From an uncultured Spirochaetota bacterium (lineage in GTDB: Bacteria > Spirochaetota > Spirochaetia > JAFGXN01), in NCBI GenBank assembly GCA_944388995.1, contig CALXKN010000001.1, positions 248,001-312,000 on the forward strand: a stretch of DNA of 64,000 nt, read 5' to 3'. Numbering within the stretch: the stretch's first letter is position 1; each line of letters begins with the position of its first letter. Below the pieces are notes generated by a model that was not told where the DNA came from, ran no database searches, and saw only the letters and a program-made list of their open reading frames with translations. Below are positions 7,409 to 16,958 of the stretch, piece by piece. The position numbers and the translations under genes are program-made.

Positions 7409-8791
7409 ATGATAGTGATGAAATTCGGCGGAACGTCAGTCAAAACGGCAGATCGTATCCGCGAAGCGTGTGAAATTATTCGAAAAACGGCGCAAGAAGA
7501 CCGAGTAACGGTGGTCGCGTCGGCGATGAAAGGCGTCACGGAAGCTCTGATTTCTTCAGGAAAAACAGCCGAAAAACGGGACGAAAGCTACAGAATGGCA
7601 ATCGAAGAAGTCCGGAACCGGCAGTATGAAGCGATTGAAGAGCTCTTTTCAGGATCCGACAAAGCTTCCGTTAAAGCCGGTATCGACACATTTTTGCAGG
7701 AATGGGAAGAGATTTTGATCGGTGTTTCCCTTGTCAAAAACTGCTCTCCCCGCAGCGCTGATTTGATTGCCGGCATGGGAGAGCGGATGAATAACTACAT
7801 CATCGCCCGCTATCTTGAATCAACCGGCACTCCAGCCGTTTATATCGATGCACGGGAAATCATCAAAACCGATGACAACTACGGAGCCGCCAACGTCCTT
7901 TTTGACGTCTCTGTTCCGCTGATCCGCAGCCGAATCGCCGCCGTCAAAGGCATTCCGGTGGTCACCGGCTTTATCTCATCGACGGTCAACGGTATCTCCA
8001 CAACGCTCGGCCGCAACGGTTCGGACTACACCGCCGGTATTTTGGGGCATGCCCTGGACGCTTCCCGCATCGAAATTTGGACCGATGTCGACGGCGTTAT
8101 GTCGGCTGATCCACGGATTGTTGAAAAAGCGCTCGTTATTCCCGAAATCAGCTCTTTTGAAGCAATGGAGCTCTCTTATCTCGGCGCACAGGTCATTCAT
8201 CCGTCAACCATGGCACCGGCTTTGGAAAAGGGAATCCCGATTTTTATTAAAAATACAATGAATCCGACAGCAGCCGGAACAAAAATCGTCTGTACGCCGG
8301 TTCTGCATGAAACTCCGATTACCGGAATCGCCGTAATGAATGACATTTGTCTGATTAATATTGAAGGAAGCGGTATGATCGGAAAGCCGGGAATCGCCGC
8401 AGAGGTGTTTTCTGCCCTGGCAAAACGGAAAATCAACGTCATCATGATTTCGCAGTGCTCCAGTGAACATTCAATTTGTTTCGCGTGCAGCCGCAAAGAA
8501 GCAGCCGACGCCGCGGACGCCCTTAAATGCGATCTGGCAAAATATCTCGAACAGCGTATCATTTCCGGTATTCAGACCACCGCCGACTGCGTTACCGTCG
8601 CCGTCATCGGGGAAAACATGATCGGCAGTCCGGGAATTGCGGGGAAAATTTTCTCGGCATTGGGCGACGCCTCCGTCAACGTTTTGGCAATTGCGCAGGG
8701 CTCCAGCGAACGCAACGTTTCGGCGATTATTTCAGCCGCGGACAAAGAAGCCGCCGTTAAAGCCGTTCATAAAAAATTTTTCGGAGTATAA
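7409..8791 (+). CDS. lysC: Aspartate kinase, monofunctional with tandem ACT domains
   Basis: 460 aa. Catalyses ATP-dependent phosphorylation of L-aspartate, the first step towards lysine, methionine and threonine. The N-terminus has the family signature MKFGGTSV (Lys in KFGGTS binds ATP and aspartate). The kinase domain continues through TTLGRNGSDYTA and IWTDVDGVMSADPRIV. Two ACT domains follow (about residues 300-460), including GSGMIGKPGIAAEVF and GENMIGSPGIAGKIF, so allosteric feedback control is likely. An in-frame extension upstream to 7304 is rejected: homologues begin at this Met and the promoter predicts transcription starting here. purB follows after 2 nt, probably as an operon, and thrC follows later. 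Confidence 0.95.
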   Translation: MIVMKFGGTSVKTADRIREACEIIRKTAQEDRVTVVASAMKGVTEALISSGKTAEKRDESYRMAIEEVRNRQYEAIEELFSGSDKASVKAGIDTFLQEWEEILIGVSLVKNCSPRSADLIAGMGERMNNYIIARYLESTGTPAVYIDAREIIKTDDNYGAANVLFDVSVPLIRSRIAAVKGIPVVTGFISSTVNGISTTLGRNGSDYTAGILGHALDASRIEIWTDVDGVMSADPRIVEKALVIPEISSFEAMELSYLGAQVIHPSTMAPALEKGIPIFIKNTMNPTAAGTKIVCTPVLHETPITGIAVMNDICLINIEGSGMIGKPGIAAEVFSALAKRKINVIMISQCSSEHSICFACSRKEAADAADALKCDLAKYLEQRIISGIQTTADCVTVAVIGENMIGSPGIAGKIFSALGDASVNVLAIAQGSSERNVSAIISAADKEAAVKAVHKKFFGV

Positions 8792-8793
8792 AA

Positions 8794-10218
8794 ATGAATA
8801 TAATTGAAAATGTTTTGGCGGAACGCTATGCCTCCCCTGAAATGAAGACTATTTGGTCGCCGGAAGGCCGCATTGTCATGGAACGGGAATTTTGGATTGC
8901 CGTAATGAAGGCTCAGAAAAAAGCGGGAGTCGACATTCCGCAGGAAGCAATTGACGCTTACGAACAAGTCAAAAACAAAGTCGACTTGGAATCGATCCGT
9001 GCGAGAGAACAAATCACCCGCCACGACGTCAAGGCGCGCATTGAAGAATTTTGCGATTTGGCCGGTTTCGAGCAGATTCACAAAGGAATGACCAGCCGCG
9101 ATTTAACCGAAAACGTCGAACAAGTTCAGATTTACCGCAGTCTTCTGCTGATTCGAGCGAAAGCGGTGGCGGCGCTGAACCGCATGGCTCAAAGAGCAGA
9201 GCAATACAAAACCCTTGTCATCACGGCACGCACACACAATGTCGCCGCCCAGCCGACGACCTTCGGAAAACGGATTGCCATGTTTGGAGAGGATTTGATG
9301 GCAGCGTTGGAGGAACTCGATTTTCTGATCGATCGCTTCGCCGTACGCGGCATCAAAGGAGCCGTCGGGACCTGCCTCGATTTACAGACGCTTTTCGACG
9401 GAGATGCGGCAAAAATGAGTGCATTTGAAGATGAAATCGCCGCCCATTTGGGAATTCCGCGGACATTAAAGGCTGTCGGTCAGGTTTATCCCCGCAGTTT
9501 GGATTATGCGGCGGTGTCGGCTTTGGTCGCAGCAGCCTCCGCCCCTTCATCGTTTGCCAAAACTTTGCGGCTGATGGCCGGCAACGAAACCGCTTCCGAA
9601 GGATTTGCAAAAGGTCAAGTCGGTTCATCAGCTATGCCTCATAAAATGAACAGCCGTTCCTGCGAACGCATCAACGGGTTTAAAGTCATTCTCTGCGGTT
9701 ATGCAGAAATGGTTTCCGCATTAGCCGGTGATCAATGGAATGAAGGCGACGTCTCATGTTCGGTTGTTCGCCGCGTCGCTTTGCCTGATGCTTTTTTTGC
9801 CGCCGACGGTTTAATGGAAACGTTTTTGACGGTTTTGAATCAAATGGAAGTCTACGAAGCTGCCATCCAAAACGAAAACCGCCGCTACTTTCCGTTTTTG
9901 GTGACTACCACCATTTTAATGGAGGCTGTCAAACACGGTGCCGGCCGAGAAACCGCCCATGAAGCCATCAAAGAGCAAGCGGTCGCCGTCGCCCGCGACC
10001 TTCGTTCCGGAAAAATCGCACACAACGATTTGATTCAACGGCTGGCTAAAGATTCCCGCATCGGGTTGAGTGAAGAGCAGCTGCAAGCGATTCTTGACCG
10101 CGCCGACGAACTGACCGGCTCAGCGGTGACGCAAGTCGACGACTTTGTACAGCGGACTGAGGTTTGGCGAAGCCGTTTCCCGAAAGAAGCGGAATACACC
10201 CCGGGCGCTATTTTGTGA
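8794..10218 (+). CDS. purB: Adenylosuccinate lyase
   Basis: 474 aa. Cleaves SAICAR and adenylosuccinate with release of fumarate, in de novo IMP and AMP synthesis. Family landmarks: RYASPEMKTIW at the N-terminus, the substrate-binding region KGMTSRDLTENVEQ, RTHNVAAQPTTFGKR with the catalytic His, and the fumarase-superfamily signature GSSAMPHKMNSRSCERI. The C-terminal helical domain is complete. GGAG 8 nt upstream supports the ATG. It lies 2 nt after lysC, so co-transcription is likely. Confidence 0.96.
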   Translation: MNIIENVLAERYASPEMKTIWSPEGRIVMEREFWIAVMKAQKKAGVDIPQEAIDAYEQVKNKVDLESIRAREQITRHDVKARIEEFCDLAGFEQIHKGMTSRDLTENVEQVQIYRSLLLIRAKAVAALNRMAQRAEQYKTLVITARTHNVAAQPTTFGKRIAMFGEDLMAALEELDFLIDRFAVRGIKGAVGTCLDLQTLFDGDAAKMSAFEDEIAAHLGIPRTLKAVGQVYPRSLDYAAVSALVAAASAPSSFAKTLRLMAGNETASEGFAKGQVGSSAMPHKMNSRSCERINGFKVILCGYAEMVSALAGDQWNEGDVSCSVVRRVALPDAFFAADGLMETFLTVLNQMEVYEAAIQNENRRYFPFLVTTTILMEAVKHGAGRETAHEAIKEQAVAVARDLRSGKIAHNDLIQRLAKDSRIGLSEEQLQAILDRADELTGSAVTQVDDFVQRTEVWRSRFPKEAEYTPGAIL

Positions 10219-10266
10219 AAACCCGATCGAATCTCTTTCGGATATTAAGCGTAAAAAAGACAAAAA

Positions 10267-10339
10267 ATAACGATGGAAATCGGACTCAGAGCAGCATCGG
10301 TTTTTATAAAAATATGAAGCTCCGACTTTTCATCGTTAT
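10267..10339 (+). promoter_or_regulatory. Long imperfect stem-loop in the thrC leader region
   Basis: Left arm ATAACGATGGAAATCGGA (10267-10284) pairs with right arm TCCGACTTTTCATCGTTAT (10321-10339): about 18 bp with one bulged C and one G-T pair. The 36-nt loop contains the palindrome TTTTTATAAAAA. No T-run follows, so it is not a standard terminator, and no Thr-rich leader peptide or T-box signature is visible. It sits ~30 nt before the thrC start and could be a cis-regulatory structure or a small mobile inverted repeat. Confidence 0.5.
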
Positions 10340-10368
10340 ATGATAAAACAGGTTTTAGGAGGGTACGA

Positions 10369-11673
10369 ATGCGTTTTACGGACACGCGGAATCGAAACGT
10401 TTCGGTTTCTTTTCAACAGGCGATTTTTACCGGATTGGCGGAGAGCGGAGGGCTCTATTACGCCGACAAAAATCCCGATTTATCTCAACTTTTTGATTCA
10501 TTTACGCCGCAGACATCTTTTAACGAAATCGCAACGGCAACCGCCTATGCCTTTCTCGGCGATGAATTAACCGAAACACAGGTCGGAGACATTGTTCAGT
10601 CGGCATTTCACTTTGAACCGAAACTGAACCGCCTCGGAAACAACATCATCCTTCTGGAGCTTTTTCACGGTCCGTCGCTTTCGTTTAAAGACTTCGGCGC
10701 TTCGTTTCTGGCAGCCTCCATGGAAGCGTTTTTGGGCAAGCAGTCGCGCCATGCCGTCATTTTGACCGCAACCAGCGGCGATACCGGCAGCGCCGTCGCT
10801 CAAGCCTTCTATAAAAAAGCCAACATCGACGTTGTCATTCTCTACCCGTCGGAAAAAGTCAGTCCTCTGCAAGAAAAACAGCTGACAACCTTAGGCGAGA
10901 ACATTCATGCTCTCGAAGTGCGCGGCACTTTCGATGACTGTCAGCGGTTGGTAAAAAACGCATTCGGCAATACGAATTTAAAGAAATCTCTCAATTTGAC
11001 AAGCGCCAACAGCATTAACCTCGGCCGCCTGACAGCACAGACATTTTATTACATTTGGGCACGTTCTCAACTGAAAACACCAAAGTCCGAAGCGGATGAT
11101 TTGACTTTTACCGTTCCGAGCGGCAATTTCGGCAACCTGACCGGCGGCGTTTGGGCTCACCTCTGCGGACTGCCGGTTAAAAAATTCATTGCAGCCGTCA
11201 ACGCAAACCGAGTCTTTCTCGACTATCTGGAGACGGGAGAATTTAAACCGCAACCGAGTATTGCTACCTATTCAAACGCGATGGATGTCGGCAATCCGAG
11301 CAACTTCGAACGGCTTCTGGCGATTTATGAATCGGTCGATAATATGCGCAAAGAAATTGAGTCTTATTCGGTCAACAGTCGGGAAACCATCAAAGCAATC
11401 AGTTCCGCTTACGAGAAAACTCAGCAGTTTATCTGTCCGCACACGGCTGTTGGAATCGTCGCTTCCTATCTGCATTTGAAAAAACAACCGGGAAAAATCG
11501 TTTCGCTGGCAACGGCGCATCCCGCCAAATTCGCCGACTTAATTGAAAAGGTGTTGAACATCACCGTTCCGCTGCCGACTTCGCTAAAGAAAGTTCAGGC
11601 TTTGCCGAAAATTGCGGAAAAAATCGATGCCGACGACGAAGCGCTCGCCGCTTTTTTGGAAAGACTGAAATAA
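10369..11673 (+). CDS. thrC: Threonine synthase
   Basis: 434 aa. PLP-dependent conversion of O-phospho-L-homoserine to threonine. Landmarks: ESGGLYYAD near the N-terminus, GPSLSFKDFGASF with the Schiff-base Lys, TATSGDTGSAVA (phosphate loop), FTVPSGNFGNLTGG, NPSNFER, and the terminal segment ATAHPAKFADL. The length fits the long (class II) threonine synthases. TTAGGAGG 7 nt before the ATG is a strong ribosome binding site. It is downstream of lysC-purB with a 150-bp gap containing a stem-loop. A bidirectional terminator separates it from the convergent pheT. Confidence 0.95.
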   Translation: MRFTDTRNRNVSVSFQQAIFTGLAESGGLYYADKNPDLSQLFDSFTPQTSFNEIATATAYAFLGDELTETQVGDIVQSAFHFEPKLNRLGNNIILLELFHGPSLSFKDFGASFLAASMEAFLGKQSRHAVILTATSGDTGSAVAQAFYKKANIDVVILYPSEKVSPLQEKQLTTLGENIHALEVRGTFDDCQRLVKNAFGNTNLKKSLNLTSANSINLGRLTAQTFYYIWARSQLKTPKSEADDLTFTVPSGNFGNLTGGVWAHLCGLPVKKFIAAVNANRVFLDYLETGEFKPQPSIATYSNAMDVGNPSNFERLLAIYESVDNMRKEIESYSVNSRETIKAISSAYEKTQQFICPHTAVGIVASYLHLKKQPGKIVSLATAHPAKFADLIEKVLNITVPLPTSLKKVQALPKIAEKIDADDEALAAFLERLK

Positions 11674-11678
11674 ACGAA

Positions 11679-11709
11679 AAAAGAGGTTCATTTGAACCTC
11701 TTTTTTTCT
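11679..11709. terminator. Bidirectional terminator between thrC and pheT
   Basis: AAAGAGGTTC-ATTT-GAACCTCTTT followed by T8, with a run of A on the other side. It serves convergent thrC (+) and pheT (-). The pheT stop codon begins immediately at its edge. Confidence 0.9.
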
Positions 11710-14132
11710 TATATTTTCAGCGGAAACCCTGCTTTTGCCAATTCGGAAACGACTTTATTCTGAGCCTCTTCCAAAAAAGCACCGTCAAGCGTTTTATCGG
11801 GCGCCGAAAACGCAGCGCGAACCGTCATCAGTTTAACAGCCGGATCTTCAGGATAAAAAATATCGACAATCCGCACCGATTCCAGCTCCTTGTATTTGAC
11901 TCCTTTCAACGCACGTAAAACTTCGGCGGCGGCCGTCTCCCTCGGAACTGTCACCGTGCAATCGAAAATGCTGCCGGGATACTTCGGAAGCGGTTTGTAC
12001 TTCACCTTCTCCTTCGGTTTGATATTTTCAAATTCGGACAAATCGATAAGCGCCAGTGTCAGCTTTCCGCGCATTTTCCATTCGTTCATCAAAGAGGGAT
12101 GAACGGAAAACACAGCGCCGCACGGTTTTCCCAGAATTCTCAAATCAACCGACTCATACGGATGAACACCGTCCCAATCTTTCGGAAGCACCGCCGCTCG
12201 CCCGCCGTTGTCGCCGATAACCGCCGGATAACCGAGATAATCGAGCATTTGTTCAACGGTGTTCAGCAAAGGCAAAAACGAATCCTCTTTACGGTTAAAA
12301 AAACCGATAACGACTTGATTTTTCTCAATCGAAAAAGTGTTCTCATCGGGAAAGTAAGCGCGTCCGAGTTCGAAGAAGCGGAATGAGGGGAAATTTTTCG
12401 CATTTAAAGCCGCCGTCTGCAATGCAGTCGGAATTAAAGACGGCCGCATTCGGTCGTTGTCTTTGCTGACAGCATTTTTCAGAATCAGTCTTTCGTTCAA
12501 ATCCGGCCAATGCGCCTTTTGCAGAAGTTTTTCGCCGATCATCGGATAAGTCATCACTTCAAGCGAACGTCCACGCAGCACCAGAAAATCCTGAATTTTG
12601 CGGTGAAGCTGTTTTGGCAAAGAGAGACGAACGGCCTCAATACGAATCAGCGGAGCCCGGGCGGCAATGTTATCGAATCCGACGATACGGCCGACTTCTT
12701 CGATAATATCGGCGTCGCACTCCACGTCCTTTGTTGCCCTCCAGCTCGGAACAGAAACGGTCAGACTGCCGTTTTGATTCCGCACACCGAAATCCAACCG
12801 CGTCAAAATATCGATAATTTCTTCATCCGCAGGAAAATCGGTTCCCAAAACAGATCGAATTTTATCGCACGAAATTTCGATTTCCGGCGCCCGATACGGC
12901 TGATTGTCTTTTCCGGCAATCACCTGCGTTCCCACCGGCTCAGCTTGCGGGCAAAGCTGTAAAATCAAATCAAGAATCCGCAGCGATGAACGTCGTACCA
13001 AATGAGAATCCAGCGATTTTTCGTAGCGAATTGAGGAATCCGAACGCAAACCGAGCCGCGTCGATGTTTTCCGCACTTCGGAATCCGTAAAATTAGCGAC
13101 TTCAATAAACACATCGGTAGTCGATTCCGTCACTCCCGAATTTAATCCGCCCATGATGCCGGCGATCGCCACCGGTTTTTCGGCGTCGCAAATCATTGTA
13201 TCCTGCGGCAGAATCGCCCGTTCCGTTTCATCCAGTGTTACAAAGGTTTGTTCCGTTCCCGCCCGACGGACATGAATGCGCGCACCGGCAATTTGCGAAG
13301 CATCGAAAATGTGGTTTGGAATTCCTAATTCAAGCATGACATAGTTGGAAATATCGACCAAACTGTTGATGGAGCGTACACCGCAAGCGTTCAGCCGTGT
13401 TTTCATCCAATCGGGACTTTCGCCGACAGTCACGTTTTTGACATACAAGCCGCAGTAAATTTTACACGCCGAATCTTCATCGACCTCAACCGCAATCGGA
13501 GAAGTGCCTTTACCGAGTTTGGCTTCCAACGCTTTCTGCCAATTTTCATCGTACGGATTGCGCAGCGAACTCTTGAAAACAGCCGCAAATTCCCGCGCCA
13601 TACCGTACTGCGCCCATAAATCGGGGCGGTGAGTAATCGATTTGTTGTCAATATCGAAAATGATGTCGACAGGACGGTTCAAATACCGCTCCAAAGATTC
13701 GCCGACAGGAGCATCGGCAGGAAACTCGTGCAAACCGCTGTCATCACTGCCGATTTCCAGTTCGGCAGCACTGCACAGCATTCCTTCTGAAACAACTCCG
13801 CGAATTTCTTTCGGCGTTAAAGTGAATCCGCCGGGTAAAACAGTTCCCGTCGGTGCAAACGGAACTTTCATTCCGATTCGGACATTCGGCGCTCCGCAAA
13901 CCACCCGCTGTGTGTCTTTTCCTTTATTAATCGTCACCAAATGCAGCTTGTCGGAATTCGGATGATTTTCGATTTCGACAATTTCAGCCACAACGACATT
14001 TTGGAGATATTCGTTAACCGTCTTCACCTCTTCGACTTCACAGGTCGAAAGTGTAAATTTCGCGCCCAATTCACTGCCGGTCTCCTGCGGCAAATCAACA
14101 AATTCCCGAATCCAGTTGATTGAAACATTCAT
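11709..14132 (-). CDS. pheT: Phenylalanine-tRNA ligase beta subunit
   Basis: 807 aa, the full bacterial PheT length. Domains in order: an N-terminal EMAP/tRNA-binding domain (about residues 40-150; VVVAEIVEIENHPNSDKLHL, VVCGAPNVR, GVVSEGMLCS), the B3/B4 editing region (THRPDLWAQYGMARE), B5 (CDKIRSVLGTDF), a catalytic-like core (EEVGRIVGFDNI), and a C-terminal anticodon-binding FDX domain (LPKYPGSIFDCTVTV). It forms the alpha2-beta2 synthetase with PheS. GGAG precedes the ATG, and pheS lies 14 nt upstream, making a pheST operon. Confidence 0.97.
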   Translation of the reverse strand: MNVSINWIREFVDLPQETGSELGAKFTLSTCEVEEVKTVNEYLQNVVVAEIVEIENHPNSDKLHLVTINKGKDTQRVVCGAPNVRIGMKVPFAPTGTVLPGGFTLTPKEIRGVVSEGMLCSAAELEIGSDDSGLHEFPADAPVGESLERYLNRPVDIIFDIDNKSITHRPDLWAQYGMAREFAAVFKSSLRNPYDENWQKALEAKLGKGTSPIAVEVDEDSACKIYCGLYVKNVTVGESPDWMKTRLNACGVRSINSLVDISNYVMLELGIPNHIFDASQIAGARIHVRRAGTEQTFVTLDETERAILPQDTMICDAEKPVAIAGIMGGLNSGVTESTTDVFIEVANFTDSEVRKTSTRLGLRSDSSIRYEKSLDSHLVRRSSLRILDLILQLCPQAEPVGTQVIAGKDNQPYRAPEIEISCDKIRSVLGTDFPADEEIIDILTRLDFGVRNQNGSLTVSVPSWRATKDVECDADIIEEVGRIVGFDNIAARAPLIRIEAVRLSLPKQLHRKIQDFLVLRGRSLEVMTYPMIGEKLLQKAHWPDLNERLILKNAVSKDNDRMRPSLIPTALQTAALNAKNFPSFRFFELGRAYFPDENTFSIEKNQVVIGFFNRKEDSFLPLLNTVEQMLDYLGYPAVIGDNGGRAAVLPKDWDGVHPYESVDLRILGKPCGAVFSVHPSLMNEWKMRGKLTLALIDLSEFENIKPKEKVKYKPLPKYPGSIFDCTVTVPRETAAAEVLRALKGVKYKELESVRIVDIFYPEDPAVKLMTVRAAFSAPDKTLDGAFLEEAQNKVVSELAKAGFPLKI

Positions 14133-14146
14133 TTTTCCGCTCCGCT

Positions 14147-15190
14147 TTAACAGGATTTAAATTGACGAATAAAACGCAAATCGCCGCCGTGAAAGTGACG
14201 GATGTCGTCGATTCCGTAGCGCATCATCACCAGACGATCCAATCCCAATCCGAAAGCAAATCCGTTGTAACGCTTAATATCGATGCCGCTGTACGTCAGA
14301 ACATTCGGATGCACCATTCCGCACGGCAGCAGTTCCAACCACCCTTGATGCTTGCAAACAGAACAGCCTTTGCCGCCGCAAATCAGACATTTAATGTCCA
14401 ACTCAAACCCCGGTTCGACGAACGGGAAAAATCCGGGTCTCAGACGCACTTCGACGCTTCGACCGAAAATTTCGCTCAAGAGCGTCTTCATAAAATAAAT
14501 CAAATGGGAAACGGTAATGTTTTCGTCAACCATCATCCCTTCAATTTGGTGAAATACCATTTCATGAGAAGCGTCAGTTGCTTCATTACGGAAAACTTTT
14601 CCCGGACCGACAAACTTAAACGGCGGTTTGCGGCTTTCCATTCCGCGCACCTGAATCGGAGAGGTGTGGGTCCGCAGCAAATGCTTCAGATCGGAAAACC
14701 AGAATGTGTCCTGCATATCGCGGGCTGGATGATGCTTGGGAATATTCAACGCGACAAAGTTGTGGTAATCGTCTTCGATGTGGGGTCCGTCAAGGATTTC
14801 AAATCCCATCGACGTAAAAACGTCTTCGACTTCCCGCTGAATCAACGTTACAGGATGATAACCGGCGTCCGTCAGACCGCGGTCAAAAAGCGATTCGCGC
14901 AGCGAGACATCGATTCTCTCCCGCTTCAGCTTTTCGTTAATCACCGCCGCTTCGATTTTCTTCATTTTATCATCGACGGTCTTTTCGATTTCCGTTTTCA
15001 GCTGATTGACAACCTGTCCGATTTCGCGGATGATTTCAGGCGGCTGACCTTTCATTTCTTTTAAAATTTCGGACAGAACACCTTTTTTTCCGATGAAATC
15101 GGCTTTCAGTTTGGCTAAATCCGGTTGAGTCCGGACGGTTTCAATCGCTTTGAGAAAATCCGCTTTGATTTGCTCCGTCTTTTTCGACAT
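14147..15190 (-). CDS. pheS: Phenylalanine-tRNA ligase alpha subunit
   Basis: 347 aa. Class II synthetase catalytic subunit: N-terminal coiled coil (about residues 1-90), then motif 2 with HTSPIQVRGM and RNEATDASHEMVFHQIEG, a Cys-rich insert CLICGGKGCSVC that may bind metal, and motif 3 GFAFGLGLDRLVMMRYGIDDIR. Start at ATG 15190 because AAAAGGAGA lies 6 nt upstream; an upstream in-frame ATG at 15208 has no such site. The leader AAAAGGAGAA is perfectly complementary to the UUCUCCUUUU stretch of the candidate small RNA at 19892-20079, an inference worth testing. Confidence 0.97.
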   Translation of the reverse strand: MSKKTEQIKADFLKAIETVRTQPDLAKLKADFIGKKGVLSEILKEMKGQPPEIIREIGQVVNQLKTEIEKTVDDKMKKIEAAVINEKLKRERIDVSLRESLFDRGLTDAGYHPVTLIQREVEDVFTSMGFEILDGPHIEDDYHNFVALNIPKHHPARDMQDTFWFSDLKHLLRTHTSPIQVRGMESRKPPFKFVGPGKVFRNEATDASHEMVFHQIEGMMVDENITVSHLIYFMKTLLSEIFGRSVEVRLRPGFFPFVEPGFELDIKCLICGGKGCSVCKHQGWLELLPCGMVHPNVLTYSGIDIKRYNGFAFGLGLDRLVMMRYGIDDIRHFHGGDLRFIRQFKSC

Positions 15191-15266
15191 AAACTTCTCC
15201 TTTTGCATTGTACATCAAATCGGTTTTTTTCGCAACGGAGAAGCTCGGCTTCAAAAGAAAAACGAT

Positions 15267-15590
15267 TTAAAACGAATCATCGAACAGCAGTTTTTCAGCC
15301 GTTTCAAGCCACTCACTGTCACCCTCTTCAAAGAGCGGAATTCCCATTGATTCGCGCATATAAAGAGGCAGTAAAAAATCTCGAAACTCGGCACGCATCT
15401 GCGGCGAAACACAGTCCCACATCGTCTCCAACGCCTGCAGATCTTCCGTCCATTGCGCTTCGCCGCCGCCTCCGTCATAAACCGAAACCGCCGTTTCCGC
15501 AGTCTTCAAACGATCGATAGCGGCTTGAGGATCCGCTCCTGCCGCCGGCAGCGCCGCCGCTAAAAATAAAATCAGACTCATCCGAAACAT
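15267..15590 (-). CDS. Small secreted protein of unknown function
   Basis: 107 aa. The start is fixed by GGAGG just upstream of ATG 15590. The first ~20 residues (MFRMSLILFLAAALPAAGA) form a clean Sec signal peptide with an AxA-type cleavage site. The mature part (DPQAAIDRLKTAETAVSVYDGGGGEAQ...) is acidic and mostly helical, rich in Trp, Glu and Asp, with no motif I recognise. It lies between pheS and a diguanylate cyclase, all on the minus strand, but the gaps (60-76 bp) argue against tight coupling. Probably a periplasmic protein. Confidence 0.65.
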   Translation of the reverse strand: MFRMSLILFLAAALPAAGADPQAAIDRLKTAETAVSVYDGGGGEAQWTEDLQALETMWDCVSPQMRAEFRDFLLPLYMRESMGIPLFEEGDSEWLETAEKLLFDDSF

Positions 15591-15651
15591 AAAAACCTCC
15601 ATTGTTATTAATGAAGATTTTTATCAAAAACAGCGCTTTTTCAAAAAAAAA

Positions 15652-16782
15652 TCAGACAATCAATTCGTCATCGAGCCGCAACGCCAAATCCTTTAAAAAT
15701 TCGAATTCGCCTTCCCAGGCAACCGTCCGATTCCGACCGGCTCTTTTGGCGTGATAAAGGGCAGAATCGGTCATGCGGATCAACTCATCTTGATTAAACC
15801 GATTGTTTTCGTTTGTTGCATAGCCGATACTGACAGTGACTTTTGAAAACGGAGATTCCTCGAATCTGATATTCAGACTTTCGATTTGCATACGAACAGA
15901 CTCACAGACAGAGGGAACATTGATCTGCGAACAAGTTCCGATACCGATAAACTCTTCCCCTCCGTACCGGTAAAACACAATTCCATTACGATCAGCCTCT
16001 TCGGAAAGGACGTTGCCGATCTTCTGAAGAATCAAATCCCCGCTTTGATGACCGTAAGTATCGTTAAATTCCTTAAAAAAATCGACGTCGATCATCACCG
16101 CAAACGCTATCATTTTATTTTCTTTTCTCATTATCGACAAATCGTCAAATAACTTCCGCCGGTTCATCAATCCTGTCAGAAAATCGATAATCCTCTGCGA
16201 CTCCGTTTTCCGCTGCAGTTCAAACTGCTGAAGATGTCCGACCCTCGTATGCGCACCGACGGCAACACCGATCAAAAAAGCTCCAAGAAAATGAATTGAA
16301 TCTTTTAAACCGAAAAACGGATCTTTGACACAAAGCGAAACAATGCTCATCAGAATCGTATTGAAGAGCGAAAAAAACTCAACGCGCTGCGAACGATCCA
16401 AAATCTCGGACGGCAAAACGCATAAAATACAGACGCCGACAACCGCCAACATATTCGGCTGAACAAACGATAAGATCATCGTAAACAGGCAAAAATATTC
16501 GGAAACACCATAGAGACAAATTAAAACTATACTCGGATTTTTCAGTTTCCTGACAAGAAAATAGATGACAACCAGACTGACAGAAAAAACAAAGTCAGGT
16601 ATGCTGCGCATTGGATTACGGAAGAGATAATAAATCCCCGCCCCGGAGAAAACGACAAAACTGACAATCAATCCGATTTTTAATGTCTCCAAATTGGATT
16701 TGGCGATTATCTCCCGATTTCGGGGAATAATACTGTCTTCCAATTTACGTGACAGAAAATAATTATTAATCACATCTATCAT
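15652..16782 (-). CDS. Membrane-bound diguanylate cyclase (GGDEF domain)
   Basis: 376 aa. About six transmembrane helices fall between residues 35 and 185 and form an unclassified membrane sensor region. A cytoplasmic GGDEF domain follows (about 195-365): DFLTGLMNRRKLFDDL, metal-binding Asp232 in MIDVDFFKEFNDTYGHQSGD, and the active-site loop YRYGGEEFIGIG (GGEEF at 274-278), then SIGYA and ALYHAKRAGRNR. It should make cyclic di-GMP. The inhibitory RxxD site expected just before GGEEF reads RNGI, so classical product inhibition appears absent. TTGGAG lies 12 nt before the ATG. Transcribed away from the nitroreductase. Confidence 0.92.
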   Translation of the reverse strand: MIDVINNYFLSRKLEDSIIPRNREIIAKSNLETLKIGLIVSFVVFSGAGIYYLFRNPMRSIPDFVFSVSLVVIYFLVRKLKNPSIVLICLYGVSEYFCLFTMILSFVQPNMLAVVGVCILCVLPSEILDRSQRVEFFSLFNTILMSIVSLCVKDPFFGLKDSIHFLGAFLIGVAVGAHTRVGHLQQFELQRKTESQRIIDFLTGLMNRRKLFDDLSIMRKENKMIAFAVMIDVDFFKEFNDTYGHQSGDLILQKIGNVLSEEADRNGIVFYRYGGEEFIGIGTCSQINVPSVCESVRMQIESLNIRFEESPFSKVTVSIGYATNENNRFNQDELIRMTDSALYHAKRAGRNRTVAWEGEFEFLKDLALRLDDELIV

Positions 16783-16958
16783 TCAAAAACGAGAACTCCA
16801 ATTTTAAAACACTTTATACTAACAAATCGGAAATAATTTTTCAAATTATAATTAGTAAAAAAGAGGTTTAGTGCTTTAATTTTTTGTTATTATTTCTTCT
16901 CTTTTTTCCTTGCTTATTTATTTTAATTTGATTATTTTAATTTAAAAGGGACTTGCTT

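Noticed and set aside
10219-10368. T-box or threonine attenuator upstream of thrC
   Set aside because: No T-box sequence, no leader peptide rich in Thr codons and no terminator T-run; only a stem-loop is visible.
14120-15064. 314-codon ORF opposite pheS
   Set aside because: It is the antisense shadow of the strongly conserved pheS gene and has no recognisable protein features.
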